Shown: positions 1-9,811, counted from the first letter of the stretch. The stretch: 64,000 nucleotides of DNA from Paracoccus aerodenitrificans (GCF_027913215.1 NZ_CP115784.1:3233501-3297500); one strand, 5' to 3'. Numbers and translations: made by a program. The notes: generated from the letters alone by a model not told the origin.

Positions 1-530
1 GCGGGGACGGTTTCGGCCAGCCATTTGCGCAGATCGTCAGTGCCGCGTCCCTTCTGGGCCGAGATCATGAAGGTCTGGGCGAAATCATAGGCTTCATTCA
101 TCTGCCGGGTCAGGGTTAGCAGCACCTCGGGGTTCACCCGGTCGATCTTGTTGATGGCGAGCGCGACGGGGCGCTTGCCCGCGGTTTCGCGCAGATGGTC
201 GAGGATCTTCTGTACACCGTCGGTCAGCCCCCGATGCGCCTCGATCAGCAGGACGATGACATCGGCATCCGAGACCCCGCCCCACGCAGCCGCGACCATC
301 GACCGGTCGAGCCGTCGGCGCGGGCGGAAGATGCCGGGCGTGTCGACGAAAACAAGCTGCGCGTCGCCCTCCATCGCGATGCCGCGGATGCGGGCGCGGG
401 TGGTCTGCACCTTATGGGTGACGATCGAGACTTTCGCGCCGACCATCTGGTTCAGCAGGGTAGACTTCCCGGCATTGGGTTCGCCGATCAGGGCGACGAA
501 GCCGGTGCGGGTCTGGGTGGGTTCGGTCAT
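1..530 (-). CDS. era: GTPase Era, N-terminal part (3' end beyond window)
   Basis: Era is a ribosome-assembly GTPase that binds the 3' end of 16S rRNA during 30S maturation. The visible 176 codons hold the complete G domain: P-loop GEPNAGKST at residues 16-24, DTPG at 63-66, and NKID at 127-130. The C-terminal KH domain lies outside the window. The ATG at 528-530 starts a typical Era N-terminus. It is the third gene of the lepB-rnc-era run on this strand, the usual alphaproteobacterial order. A 156-base gap separates it from rnc, with no feature seen in that gap. Confidence 0.95.
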   Translation of the reverse strand, partial: MTEPTQTRTGFVALIGEPNAGKSTLLNQMVGAKVSIVTHKVQTTRARIRGIAMEGDAQLVFVDTPGIFRPRRRLDRSMVAAAWGGVSDADVIVLLIEAHRGLTDGVQKILDHLRETAGKRPVALAINKIDRVNPEVLLTLTRQMNEAYDFAQTFMISAQKGRGTDDLRKWLAETVP

Positions 531-686
531 GTTACGGGTCCGGTGATGAAGGTGGCGTCGCGACATGGGCGACAGGGAAAAGGGGGGCGACAGGGGAGGG
601 CGGTGTTTTCGGATCGGGGCAGGGAGGGATCATATCCGGGTTTCCCTGCCTGTTGATATCTGTTCCGGCAATGGGGTGAGGATGCC

Positions 687-1370
687 TCACACCCCGATCT
701 CCGTCAGCATGGCCTGTGCGGCAAGCTGTTCGATGCTGCGCTTGGTGCCCTTGCCAGAGGCGACGCTGCGCCGTCCATCCTCCAGCGACACGGTGATTTC
801 GAATTGCGGCGCGTGATCGGGGCCCTTGCGGGCGGTAACTTCGTATTTCGGCGGCGCCATGCCATTGGCCTGCGCCCATTCCTGCAAGGCGGTCTTGGCG
901 TCGCGGGAATCCGCCTCGACCGTCTTCAGGCGCTGCGACCAGAGACGCAGGATCACGGCACGCGCGGCCTCGAATCCAGCATCCAGATAGATCGCCGCCA
1001 GAACGGCTTCCATCGCGTCGGCCAGCAGAGCCTCTTTGCGGCGTCCTCCGGACATCATTTCCGAGCGGCCCAGCTTCAGCACATCGCCCAGACCGATCTG
1101 GCGGGCAATCGCGGCGCAGGTCTCGCCCCGGACAAGCGCGTTATAGCGCGGGGCAAGCTGGCCCTCGGAGGCGTCGGCATCGGCCTGATACAGCGCTTCG
1201 GCCATTGTCAGGCCCAGCACACGGTCGCCGAGGAACTCTAGCCTTTGGTTATGAGGCCGGGTCGGTGAGGACACCGAGCCATGCGTCAGTGCCTGCACCA
1301 GCAATTCGGGCTGCGCAAAATCATGGCCCAGCCGGGTCGAGAAATCGCGGAGTTCCGCAGACAGCTTCAC
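687..1370 (-). CDS. rnc: Ribonuclease III
   Basis: A double-strand-specific endoribonuclease that processes rRNA precursors and structured mRNAs. The 227-residue product has the family's normal length. The catalytic signature is [12 protein letters not shown] near residues 43-54, with conserved acidic residues downstream. The C-terminal double-stranded-RNA-binding domain covers roughly residues 155-225 and includes a [13 protein letters not shown] segment. It starts 10 bases after the lepB stop and is very probably cotranscribed with lepB and era. Confidence 0.95.
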   Translation of the reverse strand: MKLSAELRDFSTRLGHDFAQPELLVQALTHGSVSSPTRPHNQRLEFLGDRVLGLTMAEALYQADADASEGQLAPRYNALVRGETCAAIARQIGLGDVLKLGRSEMMSGGRRKEALLADAMEAVLAAIYLDAGFEAARAVILRLWSQRLKTVEADSRDAKTALQEWAQANGMAPPKYEVTARKGPDHAPQFEITVSLEDGRRSVASGKGTKRSIEQLAAQAMLTEIGV

Positions 1371-1380
1371 CTTATCCGCC

Positions 1381-2166
1381 CTAGTCGACTGCCTTGAAGA
1401 ACCGGTCGCCCCGCCATGTCCAGAAGAACAGCAGCGAGCGGCCCGCCGATGAGAACATGATCCGGTCGGCCCGCCCGATCAGATATTCCCCCGGAACGAA
1501 GCCAAGCCCGCCGGTCATTGCCGGGAAGCGCGAATCTTCGGAATTGTCGCGGTTATCGCCCATGAAGAAGTAATGGCCTTCGGGGACGGTATAGATTTCG
1601 GTATTATCGGCGACCCAGCCATCCATGATGTTCAGAACGTCATAGCTGACCCCGTTGGGGAGGATCTCGGTCGCGCGTTCCTTGCGGCATTCTCCGCCCT
1701 CGGGGACGGGATCGTTCGCGCAGCGCGGTTGCAGGCGCTGGCCACCCTGCTGAGCCTTGATCTCGACGAAATCGGGTTGCTCCTCATAGCGGACGGGCTC
1801 GCCATTGATGATAAGCCGGCCATTGGTGATCTGGATGCGGTCTCCGGGAAGGCCGATCACGCGCTTGATGAAATCGACGCCGCGAGTCGGGTGGCGGAAC
1901 ACCACCACATCGCCGCGCTCGGGGTCCGATCCCATGATTCGCCCGTCGATAGGGCAGGCCGAGAAGGGGCAGGACACGGCGGAATAGCCATAGGCCATCT
2001 TGTTGACGAACAGGAAATCCCCGATCAGCAGCGTGTCCTTCATTGACCCCGAGGGGATCCAGAAGGGTTGAAAGAACAGCGTGCGGAAGATCCCGGCGAT
2101 CACCAGCGCCCAGAAAACCGTTTTGATCGTTTCCCAGATGCCTTCCTTCTTCTCGGTTCTCGCCAT
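1381..2166 (-). CDS. lepB: Signal peptidase I
   Basis: A membrane-bound serine/lysine protease that cleaves signal peptides of exported proteins. The product is 261 residues. There is one N-terminal membrane segment ([16 protein letters not shown]), then PSGSMKDTL with the nucleophilic Ser, and later GDVVVFRHP and [12 protein letters not shown] with the catalytic Lys. [12 protein letters not shown] is the conserved C-terminal box. The frame stays open 40 codons upstream, but the ATG at 2164-2166 is preferred: an AAAGGACAGC ribosome binding site precedes it and homologues begin just before the membrane segment. First gene of the lepB-rnc-era operon. Confidence 0.93.
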   Translation of the reverse strand: MARTEKKEGIWETIKTVFWALVIAGIFRTLFFQPFWIPSGSMKDTLLIGDFLFVNKMAYGYSAVSCPFSACPIDGRIMGSDPERGDVVVFRHPTRGVDFIKRVIGLPGDRIQITNGRLIINGEPVRYEEQPDFVEIKAQQGGQRLQPRCANDPVPEGGECRKERATEILPNGVSYDVLNIMDGWVADNTEIYTVPEGHYFFMGDNRDNSEDSRFPAMTGGLGFVPGEYLIGRADRIMFSSAGRSLLFFWTWRGDRFFKAVD

Positions 2167-2360
2167 GTGCTGTCCTTTGGCCTGCAATACCACGGCTGAA
2201 TGGTGCCGGGACCGGGGAAAGTCAAGCGAAGTGCGGGGTTCGGGACGTTGTGGTTCCGGCCGGTTGTTTGCTTGCGCAAGGCGCATAACTGCCCTGAGCC
2301 GACGCGCCGGGACCTTGCCTTTCCCGTCCGAACTGCGTTAGGCGGCGAGGACTTCAAGCA

Positions 2361-3437
2361 ATGCAAGTCGGCATCATGTCTCAATCCAGTCTCTCCGGTG
2401 CGGCGATCCGCTTTGATGGCGTCGGGAAAGCCTTCGGCGATGCTGCGGGCGGCAAGGTCGTGGCGCTTCAGGATGTGACGCTTGAGATCGCGGCAGGCTC
2501 GGTTTGCGGGGTTATCGGGCGTTCGGGCGCGGGGAAATCGACGCTTCTGCGCATGGTGAACGGGCTGGAGCGTCCGACCGCCGGAACCGTGACCGTTGCG
2601 GGGCGTGATGTTGGCCGGGCGAAGGGAGCTGAGCTTCGCAATATCAGGCGCGATGTCGGGATGATCTTCCAGCATTTCAATCTGCTGGCCTCGCGCACGG
2701 TTTACGGCAATATTGCGCTGCAGCTGGAAATCGCCGGGATGCCATCGGCGCAGATCCGGCCCCGCGTCGATGATCTGATCGCGCGTGTGGGGCTGGAGGC
2801 GCAGGCGAAGCGCTATCCGGCAGAGCTGTCGGGCGGGCAGAAGCAGCGCGTCGGGATTGCGCGGGCGCTGGCGACCCGTCCCAAGGTGCTGCTGTCGGAT
2901 GAGGCGACCTCGGCGCTCGATCCCGAAACCACGCAGACGGTGCTGGCGCTGCTGCGCGACATCAACCGCGATCTGGGGCTGACCATCTTGCTGATCACTC
3001 ATGAGATGGGCGTGGTGCGCGATATTGCCAGCGACATGGCGGTGATCGACGGGGGCCGGATTGTCGAGGCGGGGCCGACACATGATGTCTTCGTCAACCC
3101 TCAGCATCCGACGACGCGCAGCTTCCTGTCCGGTGTGATCGGGATCAATCTGCCCGGTTTTATCGCGGATCGCCTTCAGGCTGCGCGGAGCGAGGGCGAT
3201 GCGCAAGAGGTGATCCGGGTGACGTTCTCGGGCGCTCATGCCACCGATCCGATGCTGGCGCGGCTGAGCTCGGAAATGGGTGTCGCCGCGAATATCCTTG
3301 CCGGTGCGGTCGAGGAAATCGGCACGCGGCCTTTCGGCAATCTGCTGATCTCGGTCGATGCGGCGAAGGGGGCCGAGGCGCGTGGCTTTCTGGAAAGGCA
3401 CGGGCTGATGACGGAGGTGCTTGGCTATGTCCGCTGA
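2361..3437 (+). CDS. metN: Methionine ABC transporter ATP-binding protein MetN
   Basis: The ATPase of the MetNIQ D/L-methionine importer. Walker A GRSGAGKST is at residues 53-61, the signature is LSGGQKQRVGIARAL, and Walker B leads into DEATSALDP. The region from about residue 280 to the end matches the regulatory NIL/ACT-like domain that binds methionine and gives trans-inhibition in this family. A second possible start is the ATG at 2376; 2361 is chosen because GGCGAGGA lies upstream at workable spacing. The gene overlaps metI by 11 bases. The 194-base gap to divergent lepB was examined for a SAM riboswitch; none was recognised. Confidence 0.93.
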   Translation: MQVGIMSQSSLSGAAIRFDGVGKAFGDAAGGKVVALQDVTLEIAAGSVCGVIGRSGAGKSTLLRMVNGLERPTAGTVTVAGRDVGRAKGAELRNIRRDVGMIFQHFNLLASRTVYGNIALQLEIAGMPSAQIRPRVDDLIARVGLEAQAKRYPAELSGGQKQRVGIARALATRPKVLLSDEATSALDPETTQTVLALLRDINRDLGLTILLITHEMGVVRDIASDMAVIDGGRIVEAGPTHDVFVNPQHPTTRSFLSGVIGINLPGFIADRLQAARSEGDAQEVIRVTFSGAHATDPMLARLSSEMGVAANILAGAVEEIGTRPFGNLLISVDAAKGAEARGFLERHGLMTEVLGYVR

Positions 3438-4101
3438 TCTGATCGGCCTGCTTTACGAGGCGACCATACAGACGCTGTATATGGTTGTCGTCTCGGCGAT
3501 ACTGGGCACGGTGTTCGGGCTGCCTCTGGGCGTGTTTCTGGCCACCTCGCAGCGCGGGGAATTGCTGTCCGCGCCGTGGTGGAACAAGGTGCTCGGGCTG
3601 GTGGTGAATGCTGCCCGCTCGATCCCGTTCATCATTCTGGTGGTGGCGATCATCCCTTTCACCCGATGGATCGCCGGAACCTCTATCGGCACGACGGCGG
3701 CCATCGTGCCGCTGACCATCGCCGCCATTCCCTTCATCGCAAGGCTGGTCGAGAATGCCATCCGCGAGGTCGATGCAGGCCTGATCGAGGCTGCCCGCGC
3801 TATGGGTGCCACGCCGTTCCAGATCATCCGCAAGGTACTGATCCGCGAGGCCATGCCGGGGGTGGTTCTGGGTCTGACGCTGGCCGTGGTCAGCCTGATC
3901 GGCTATTCCGCGATGGTCGGCGCGGTCGGCGGTGAGGGGCTGGGCGATCTGGGCATCCGCTATGGCTATCAGCGTTTCATGCCCGATGTGATGCTGGCCG
4001 TGGTCGTCATCCTGATCGTCATGGTCCAGCTTGTCCAATCCATCGGCGAATGGATCGCCGCGCGGGTGGACAAACGTGCGCCGCGCAATCGCGGCAACTG
4101 A
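3427..4101 (+). CDS. metI: Methionine ABC transporter permease MetI
   Basis: The inner-membrane channel of MetNIQ, 224 residues, the usual size, with about five membrane segments. The ABC-coupling EAA loop reads EAARAMGATPFQIIRKVLIREAMPG. The ATG at 3427 is inside the end of metN and is preceded by GGAGGT at 8-base spacing, which favours it over an in-frame TTG six bases earlier. Translation is probably coupled to metN. It is followed after 36 bases by metQ. Confidence 0.93.
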   Translation: MSADLIGLLYEATIQTLYMVVVSAILGTVFGLPLGVFLATSQRGELLSAPWWNKVLGLVVNAARSIPFIILVVAIIPFTRWIAGTSIGTTAAIVPLTIAAIPFIARLVENAIREVDAGLIEAARAMGATPFQIIRKVLIREAMPGVVLGLTLAVVSLIGYSAMVGAVGGEGLGDLGIRYGYQRFMPDVMLAVVVILIVMVQLVQSIGEWIAARVDKRAPRNRGN

Positions 4102-4137
4102 ATTTTCGCAACCGATTTCCAACGAAGAGAGGTCAAA

Positions 4138-4911
4138 ATGCTTCGTCTCACCTGTTTCCTATCCGCTCTGGCGCTGTCCGGGGCCGCTTTCGCCGAGGAT
4201 ATCACTGTCGGCGTTTCTCCGGGCGAACATGCCGAGATCATGGAAGAGGTCGCCCGCGTCGCCGAGCCGATGGGGCTGAATATCGACGTGGTCGAGTTCT
4301 CGGATTACGTGGTGCCCAATCAGGCGCTTGCCGATGGCGATCTCAGCGCGAACAGCTTCCAGCACCGGCCCTATCTGGAAAACCAGATCGCGGATCGGGG
4401 GTTCGGGCTTGTCGAAGTCGCGACCACCATTACCACGCCGATGGGGATCTATTCCGACAAGATCGAAGATATGGCCGATCTGCCCGAGGGCGCACAGGTT
4501 GCGATCCCGAACGATCCGACCAATGGTGGTCGGGCGCTGCTTCTGCTGCAGGATATGGGTCTGATCACCCTGGCCGAGGATACGGGTCTGGTCCCGAGCC
4601 CGCTGGACATCACCGGGAACGACAAGGATCTGGAGTTTCTTGAACTGGATGCGGCCCAGCTTCCCCGTGCGCTTACCGATGCGGATATCGCGATCATCAA
4701 CACGAATTACGCTCTGGCTGCGGGGCTGAGCCCGAAGGACGATTCCATTGCGATGGAAAAAGCCGACAGCCCCTATGTGAACATCATCGTTGTCCGCGAA
4801 GGGGACGAGGATGCGCCGTGGGTCAGTCAGCTTGTCGAGGCCTACCACTCGGATGAGGTAAAGGCGTTCATCGATGAGAAATACGAAGGCGCCGTGCTGA
4901 CAAGCTGGTAA
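4138..4911 (+). CDS. metQ: Methionine-binding periplasmic protein MetQ
   Basis: Substrate-binding component of MetNIQ (NlpA/lipoprotein 9 family), 257 residues, with GAGAGG upstream of the ATG. The signal peptide ends in SGAAFA before EDITVGVSPGEH. No cysteine lies at the cleavage point, so unlike the E. coli lipoprotein this one looks like a free periplasmic protein released by signal peptidase I. The body has the family pattern SANSFQHRPYLENQ and IPNDPTNGGRALLLLQ. Last gene of metNIQ, followed by a strong hairpin. Confidence 0.92.
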   Translation: MLRLTCFLSALALSGAAFAEDITVGVSPGEHAEIMEEVARVAEPMGLNIDVVEFSDYVVPNQALADGDLSANSFQHRPYLENQIADRGFGLVEVATTITTPMGIYSDKIEDMADLPEGAQVAIPNDPTNGGRALLLLQDMGLITLAEDTGLVPSPLDITGNDKDLEFLELDAAQLPRALTDADIAIINTNYALAAGLSPKDDSIAMEKADSPYVNIIVVREGDEDAPWVSQLVEAYHSDEVKAFIDEKYEGAVLTSW

Positions 4912-4918
4912 TCGCCGT

Positions 4919-4950
4919 ACCGTATCCGGCCGTTCTGCCGGATACGGTTC
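4919..4950. terminator. Bidirectional hairpin between metQ and cfa
   Basis: A perfect 12-base-pair stem (4919-4930 paired with 4937-4948) with the 6-base loop CGTTCT. It lies between two convergent genes, so it can end both transcripts. Only short T runs follow on either side, so termination strength is inferred. Confidence 0.75.
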
Positions 4951-4971
4951 CTCGCAGGCCGCGCCGCCGGA

Positions 4972-6264
4972 TCAGGCGCAGAGCTGCCGTGGGAATTCCG
5001 GCCAGTCCTCGGGCCAGGCGGGACCGGGAATGCCGCGTTCCTGTTCCAGACGGGCAAGGTGCTCGGCGGATGCGACGATATAGTCGCGGGTCACCGGCAC
5101 CTGTCCGACCCGGTGGGCAAGCTGGATCTGGAACACGACCATGCCGCCCTCACGGAAAGAGGCCTCACTGCCGGCAAGATAGAACTCCCACATCCGGCAG
5201 AATGCCTCGTCGTACAGGGAAGCGGCTTCGTCACGGCGGGCCATGAATGCCTCGCGCCATGCTTTCAGCGTTTCGGCGTAATGTACGCGAAGCACCTCGA
5301 TATCGGTGACGACAAGGCCGGATTTCTCGACCGATTGCATGATCTCGGACAAAGCGGGGATATATCCGCCGGGGAAGATATAGCGGCGCAGGAACGGGTT
5401 CGTCGCGCCGGGCGGATCGACGCGTCCGATCGTGTGCAGCAACATCGTGCCGTCAGGGCGCAGCATCGAGGCGGATTTGCGGAAGAATCCATCGAAATGG
5501 TTGATGCCGACATGCTCGAACATGCCGACCGACACGATGCGGTCGAAATCCTGTTTGATCTCGCGGTAATCCTGAATGCGGAAATCGATCCGATCCAGAA
5601 GGCCCTCTGTTTCGACCCGGCGCTGCGCCAGGGCAAGCTGCTCATCCGAGAGGGTGACTCCGGTCACGCGTGCGCCCGCGACCCGCGACAGATACAGGCC
5701 CATCCCGCCCCATCCGCAGCCGATATCCAGCACCTCGTGGTCGTCCGACACCTGAAGCTTCGCCGCGATATGCCGTTTTTTCAGCAATTGCGCCTTTGCC
5801 AGAGAGATATCCGGCGAGGGAAAGTAACCGCAGGAATACTGCATGTCGGGATCGAGAAAGAGGCGATAGAGATCCGCCGACAGATCGTAATGCCGCTGCA
5901 CATTTCCCCGCGATTGCAGCCTTGTGTTGATCTGATGCAGACGCCTTGCGGTGATCCGCACCTTCTCCAGCGCCTTCATCCAGACGGCAGGCATCAGGCC
6001 GCGACCGGCATTTCGGTAACCCAGCATGATCAGGTCGTACATCGAGCCTTCGAGGATCTCGATATCGCCATCCATATAGCCTTCGCCCAGTTTCAGCGCG
6101 GGGTTCGTCGCGGCGGCCCGCTCTGCCTGTGCCGAGTGAAACTTGACGACAAGCCTGACCCCTGAGCCGTCGCCGACGGAAAGCTTCTCATCCTTGCTGT
6201 CGATAACGGTCAGGTTGCCTCTGGTGATGAACCTGACAAGGAAACTGCGTAACAATGTGTTCAT
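4972..6264 (-). CDS. cfa: Cyclopropane-fatty-acyl-phospholipid synthase family methyltransferase
   Basis: Transfers a methylene or methyl group from S-adenosylmethionine to unsaturated acyl chains of membrane phospholipids. 430 residues. The N-terminal lipid-binding part (about 1-110) is followed by a Rossmann methyltransferase domain with SAM motif VLDIGCGWGGMGLYLS. The family motifs MFEHVG and YIFPGGYIPALSE are also present. The ATG at 6262-6264 has GAGG upstream and starts MNTLLRSFLVRF; the 15 extra upstream codons are not supported. The 235-base leader up to rluA is AT-richer than its surroundings and contains no gene. A related fatty-acyl C-methyltransferase activity cannot be excluded. 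Confidence 0.85.
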   Translation of the reverse strand: MNTLLRSFLVRFITRGNLTVIDSKDEKLSVGDGSGVRLVVKFHSAQAERAAATNPALKLGEGYMDGDIEILEGSMYDLIMLGYRNAGRGLMPAVWMKALEKVRITARRLHQINTRLQSRGNVQRHYDLSADLYRLFLDPDMQYSCGYFPSPDISLAKAQLLKKRHIAAKLQVSDDHEVLDIGCGWGGMGLYLSRVAGARVTGVTLSDEQLALAQRRVETEGLLDRIDFRIQDYREIKQDFDRIVSVGMFEHVGINHFDGFFRKSASMLRPDGTMLLHTIGRVDPPGATNPFLRRYIFPGGYIPALSEIMQSVEKSGLVVTDIEVLRVHYAETLKAWREAFMARRDEAASLYDEAFCRMWEFYLAGSEASFREGGMVVFQIQLAHRVGQVPVTRDYIVASAEHLARLEQERGIPGPAWPEDWPEFPRQLCA

Positions 6265-6499
6265 CGGTTCGCGCCTCTGCTGCCGGTCGCCGCGATCCCC
6301 GACATTCAAGCTGCAATGGAACCTATGCAGCTTGTTAAGGGCCGCGCAACTGACATGATCCGTCTTTATAGCATAAATTACGCATTATGTGCTGTGCTCA
6401 GGGCAAGGACGCATTGGGCAAAATTGTGAGAATTTGTCATAATCAGAAGCTAAAGTCGCATTTCTGCAACGCTGTCGTGCCGTTTTTGCCGGTTGCTTC

Positions 6500-7147
6500 T
6501 CAGAACGGGACCTTCGCGGAAAAGCTCATCTGCATGTCGCTGTCGGGATGTTTCACCCGAAGCGATTCCGCGTGCAGCATCAGGCGCGGATAGGCCGCCG
6601 CGCTGCCTTTTGCGTAAAGAGGATCGCCCAGAATGGGGTGGCCGATTTCACGCATATGGACGCGAAGCTGATGGCTGCGCCCGGTCAGCGGGTACAGCCT
6701 GATCCGGGTTTCGTCATCCGAGGCCCGCACCACCCGCCAGTCGGTCCGTGCCGGGCGGCCATGTTCGTGATCGACTTTCTGAAGAGGGCGGTTCGGCCAG
6801 TCGACGATCAGCGGCAGCTCGATTGTTCCTGTTTTCCCGACGACCTGGCCCGCGACACGGGCGTAATAGGTCTTTTTCACGCGCCGTGCCTCGAACTGGC
6901 CCGAGAGGTTGCGCTGCGCGTGGGGCGTCAGGGCGAAGACCATCACCCCGGACGTGTCCATATCAAGCCGGTGGACCAGAAGCACGGTCGGGAAGGCACC
7001 GCGCAGTCGCTCGATCAGGCAATCGGCCTTGTCGGGACCTCTGCCGGGGACGGAGAGCAGGCCGGATTGTTTGTTGACGATGAGGATTTCGTGATCCTCA
7101 TGCAGGATGACCGGCGGATCGCGGGGCGGGTTATAGTCTGAAATCAC
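6500..7147 (-). CDS. rluA: RluA-family pseudouridine synthase
   Basis: Isomerises specific uridines in 23S rRNA and/or tRNA. 215 residues, the compact RluA size without an S4 domain. The active-site motif HRLDMDTSG is at residues 59-67, with catalytic Asp62. The RluA-family hallmarks LYPLTGRSHQLRVHM and GDPLYAKG follow. It starts within the last codons of the LysE gene (ATGA overlap), so the two are translationally coupled. The exact target base cannot be told from sequence. Confidence 0.88.
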   Translation of the reverse strand: MISDYNPPRDPPVILHEDHEILIVNKQSGLLSVPGRGPDKADCLIERLRGAFPTVLLVHRLDMDTSGVMVFALTPHAQRNLSGQFEARRVKKTYYARVAGQVVGKTGTIELPLIVDWPNRPLQKVDHEHGRPARTDWRVVRASDDETRIRLYPLTGRSHQLRVHMREIGHPILGDPLYAKGSAAAYPRLMLHAESLRVKHPDSDMQMSFSAKVPF

Positions 7148-7770
7148 TTTGCGACCATACGCACGGCCAGCCCCGCGAAGATGATCGCGGCGACGCGGTT
7201 CATCACGCCCAGATGGCGTCCCAGCCGCAGACCCAGCCAGCCTGCGACGATCCCGTAAGCAATCGTGACCAGCGTGCCGGTGGTGGCGAAGATCAGCCCG
7301 AGGCCGAGGATCTGATGCCAGACCGGGCCATATTCAACTTTGGTAAATTGCGGCAGGAAGGCCAGCAGGAACAGGACCGGCTTCGGGTTCAGCATATTGG
7401 ACAGCATCCCGCGCCGCAGGATACGCCACAGGCTTTCCGGTGGAGCCTTGTCGGGGCTGTGCGGCTGCGCGTTCCAGCTTTGCCAGGCGAGAAACAGCAG
7501 ATAGCCCGCGCCGATATATTTGATCGCCCGCAACAGGCCGGGATGTGCCGCGATCACCGCGCCCAGACCGATTGTCGCCAGAGTCAGGTGGAACAGCACG
7601 CCAAGCCCGACGCCTATGCCCGCCACCGCTCCGGCACGCGGACCACCCTTGATGCCGCAGGCCGAGGCGAACAGCACATCCTGTCCCGGCGCGACATTCA
7701 GAAGAAGCCCGCCCACAATGAAGGTCCCCAGCTCTGCCGCCGGGATATTCGCGATACTGTCCCAGATCAT
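7144..7770 (-). CDS. LysE/RhtB-family amino-acid exporter
   Basis: A 208-residue polytopic membrane protein of the LysE/RhtB superfamily, which exports amino acids. The conserved start GTFIVGGLLLNVAPGQDVLFASACGIKGGPRAG matches the family's first helix and PGP-type loop, and six hydrophobic segments follow. The ATG at 7768-7770 has AAGGAAAG upstream and is preferred over a start 22 codons earlier. It overlaps rluA by four bases. The substrate cannot be predicted. Confidence 0.87.
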   Translation of the reverse strand: MIWDSIANIPAAELGTFIVGGLLLNVAPGQDVLFASACGIKGGPRAGAVAGIGVGLGVLFHLTLATIGLGAVIAAHPGLLRAIKYIGAGYLLFLAWQSWNAQPHSPDKAPPESLWRILRRGMLSNMLNPKPVLFLLAFLPQFTKVEYGPVWHQILGLGLIFATTGTLVTIAYGIVAGWLGLRLGRHLGVMNRVAAIIFAGLAVRMVAK

Positions 7771-7956
7771 GGCTTTCCTTAACGCGATGCGAACAGCTTG
7801 GCGAGGGTCAGAAAACCTCTCTGCGGCGCTTGTCATTTTCCCGGCCAGCGAGGATTATCCGCGCGTCTTTTTCGCCATGCCCGGATATCTGCCGAAACGC
7901 GGATGATGGTGTCGGATATGCCGGTCAGGCAAGACCATCTCAGCAAGGAGCCAGCA

Positions 7957-8394
7957 ATGAACGATGATGCCCGCCTGAACGACGTCGCGATGCGTCAGCC
8001 AGCCTTTGCCAGAACGCTTGGAATCTCGATACTGGAAGCTTCACGCGAAAGGGTGGTGATGGAGTTGCCCGTGACCGAGGCGCTTTCCAACCGGAATGGC
8101 GTCATGCATGGAGGCGCGATTCTGGGGCTTACCGATAATGCAGGCGGCACAGCGTCGTCTCTGAACCTGAAAGATGGCGAAAACACCGTGACGCTGGAAT
8201 CCAAGGTGAATTTCCTGCGCCCGATCCGTATCGGCGATGTGGCCCGCGCCACGGTGACGCCGGTTCATGTCGGCAACACGACCCAGATCTGGCAGATCGC
8301 GGTGACGCGCGGTGACGGCAAGCTGGCTGCGCAGGTGACGCAGACCCAGATGACCATCGCCTGGAAGGAACCTGCCGAGGTCCCGAAAGCCTAG
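7957..8394 (+). CDS. PaaI-type hotdog-fold thioesterase
   Basis: A predicted acyl-CoA thioesterase of 145 residues. The hotdog motif appears as NRNGVMHGGAILGLTDNAGG, with the catalytic Asp/Asn region and the HGG turn typical of PaaI/YigI relatives. The ATG at 7957 sits 6 bases after AAGGAG; the reading frame extends further upstream but without a ribosome site. It converges on the MFS gene with a 15-base gap. The substrate is unknown. Confidence 0.85.
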   Translation: MNDDARLNDVAMRQPAFARTLGISILEASRERVVMELPVTEALSNRNGVMHGGAILGLTDNAGGTASSLNLKDGENTVTLESKVNFLRPIRIGDVARATVTPVHVGNTTQIWQIAVTRGDGKLAAQVTQTQMTIAWKEPAEVPKA

Positions 8395-8409
8395 ATCCTC
8401 AGGCCGCGG

Positions 8410-9657
8410 TCAGACGACCGCTGCGGGCAGGCGCGAGGGCGCCTCGCGCACGGGCAGATGGATCAGCGCCGAGAATGCGCCGACTCCGACCCCGACCCAC
8501 CAGACTAGCGTGTAGCCTCCGGTTGCGTCATACAGCGTGCCACCCAACCAGACGCCCAGGAACGACCCAAGCTGGTGGCTGAGAAAGACAAAACCATACA
8601 GCGTTCCCATATAGCGCAGCCCATAAATATAGGCGACCAGACCCGAGGTCAGCGGCACGGTTGCCAGCCACAGCGCACCCATGCCGACGCTGAACAGGAT
8701 CACGCTGCCCGGAGTGATCGGTGTCAGGATGAAGGCGGCGGCGATCAGCGTGCGCAGCGTGTAAATCCCGGCCAGCAGGTATTTCCGGGAATAGCGGTTG
8801 CCCAGCCATCCCGCGAATATCGTCCCGGCGATATTGGCCGCGCCGATCAGCGAAATCGACCATGCCCCAAGCGATGATGTCGTGGTGATCCCGATGGAAT
8901 GCAGAAGCGTGCCGGGCGCGATCGGTCCGCACATCTCGGTCACCAGCGCGGGGAAATGCGCGGTGATGAAGGCAAGCTGATAGCCGCAGGAAAAGAACCC
9001 GGCGAAAATCATCAGATAGGACGGGTCGCGGAAGGCGCGTTTCAGCACCGAACCCATGCTCTCTTCCAGCTCTGACGGAGAGGCGGGGCGGCCCGGCCCG
9101 AGCAGGGGAAGAAACAGCATCATGGTCAGCGAGATTGCCGCGAAGGTCATGAAGACGCTCTGCCATTCCATGATGGACAGCAGGCCTTCTGCCAGAGGTG
9201 CGCCGAAGACCTGTCCGGCCGATCCGGCTGCGGTGGCGATGCCGAGGGCAAGGCTGCGATTCTCATCGCTTGCCGCGCGTCCGACCACGGCCAGAATCAC
9301 GCCGAACCCGGTGCCCGCAATACCGAAACCCACGGCGATTTCCCACAACTGCATGGCTGCCGGAGATGTGGCAAGCGCCGACATCAGCAGGCCAAGCGCA
9401 TAGAGCAGCGATCCAAGGATCACCGCCCAGCGATCTCCCCAGCGTTCGGCTAATGCACCGAAAAGTGGCTGTCCGATTCCCCAGGCCAGGTTCTGAATGG
9501 CGATGGCCATCGAAAAATCCGCGCGCGGCCAGCCATAGCTTTCCTGCACCGGGATCTGGAAAACGCCAAAACTGGCTCGCAGCGCGAAATTGATCAGCAG
9601 GATAATGCAGCCCCCGATGAGGATCGGGGTGAATAATCTGGAAGATGAGGCTTGCAT
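8410..9657 (-). CDS. MFS transporter
   Basis: A 415-residue protein with about twelve hydrophobic segments. The loop GALAERWGDRWAV corresponds to the MFS motif A between helices 2 and 3. Helices 1-6 and 7-12 are separated by a hydrophilic loop containing RPASPSELEESMGSV. The start ATG at 9655-9657 is chosen because GGAG lies upstream and the first helix begins soon after; an ATG 12 codons earlier lacks a ribosome site. No neighbour hints at the substrate. Confidence 0.85.
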   Translation of the reverse strand: MQASSSRLFTPILIGGCIILLINFALRASFGVFQIPVQESYGWPRADFSMAIAIQNLAWGIGQPLFGALAERWGDRWAVILGSLLYALGLLMSALATSPAAMQLWEIAVGFGIAGTGFGVILAVVGRAASDENRSLALGIATAAGSAGQVFGAPLAEGLLSIMEWQSVFMTFAAISLTMMLFLPLLGPGRPASPSELEESMGSVLKRAFRDPSYLMIFAGFFSCGYQLAFITAHFPALVTEMCGPIAPGTLLHSIGITTTSSLGAWSISLIGAANIAGTIFAGWLGNRYSRKYLLAGIYTLRTLIAAAFILTPITPGSVILFSVGMGALWLATVPLTSGLVAYIYGLRYMGTLYGFVFLSHQLGSFLGVWLGGTLYDATGGYTLVWWVGVGVGAFSALIHLPVREAPSRLPAAVV

Positions 9658-9811
9658 GAACGGACTCCGCGCTTCTGCGGCAGCTTTGGTCATTTGCACG
9701 GATATGGTCAAGATGACGCGAGGTTTTCGGATTGCACATCCGCACCGGCCCTGATGCGGCTTGTTCCTCAGGACCCGCCGCAATAGCCTGACCCGATATA
9801 CGGAGGCAGCC

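Noticed and set aside
2167..2360. SAM-sensing riboswitch upstream of metN
   Set aside because: The methionine importer made this likely, but none of the conserved cores known to me (SAM-II, SAM-V or S-box) could be matched by eye.
2100..3401. 433-codon open frame opposite metN
   Set aside because: It covers both lepB's start and metN in the wrong frames; Arg/His-rich composition typical of shadow frames.
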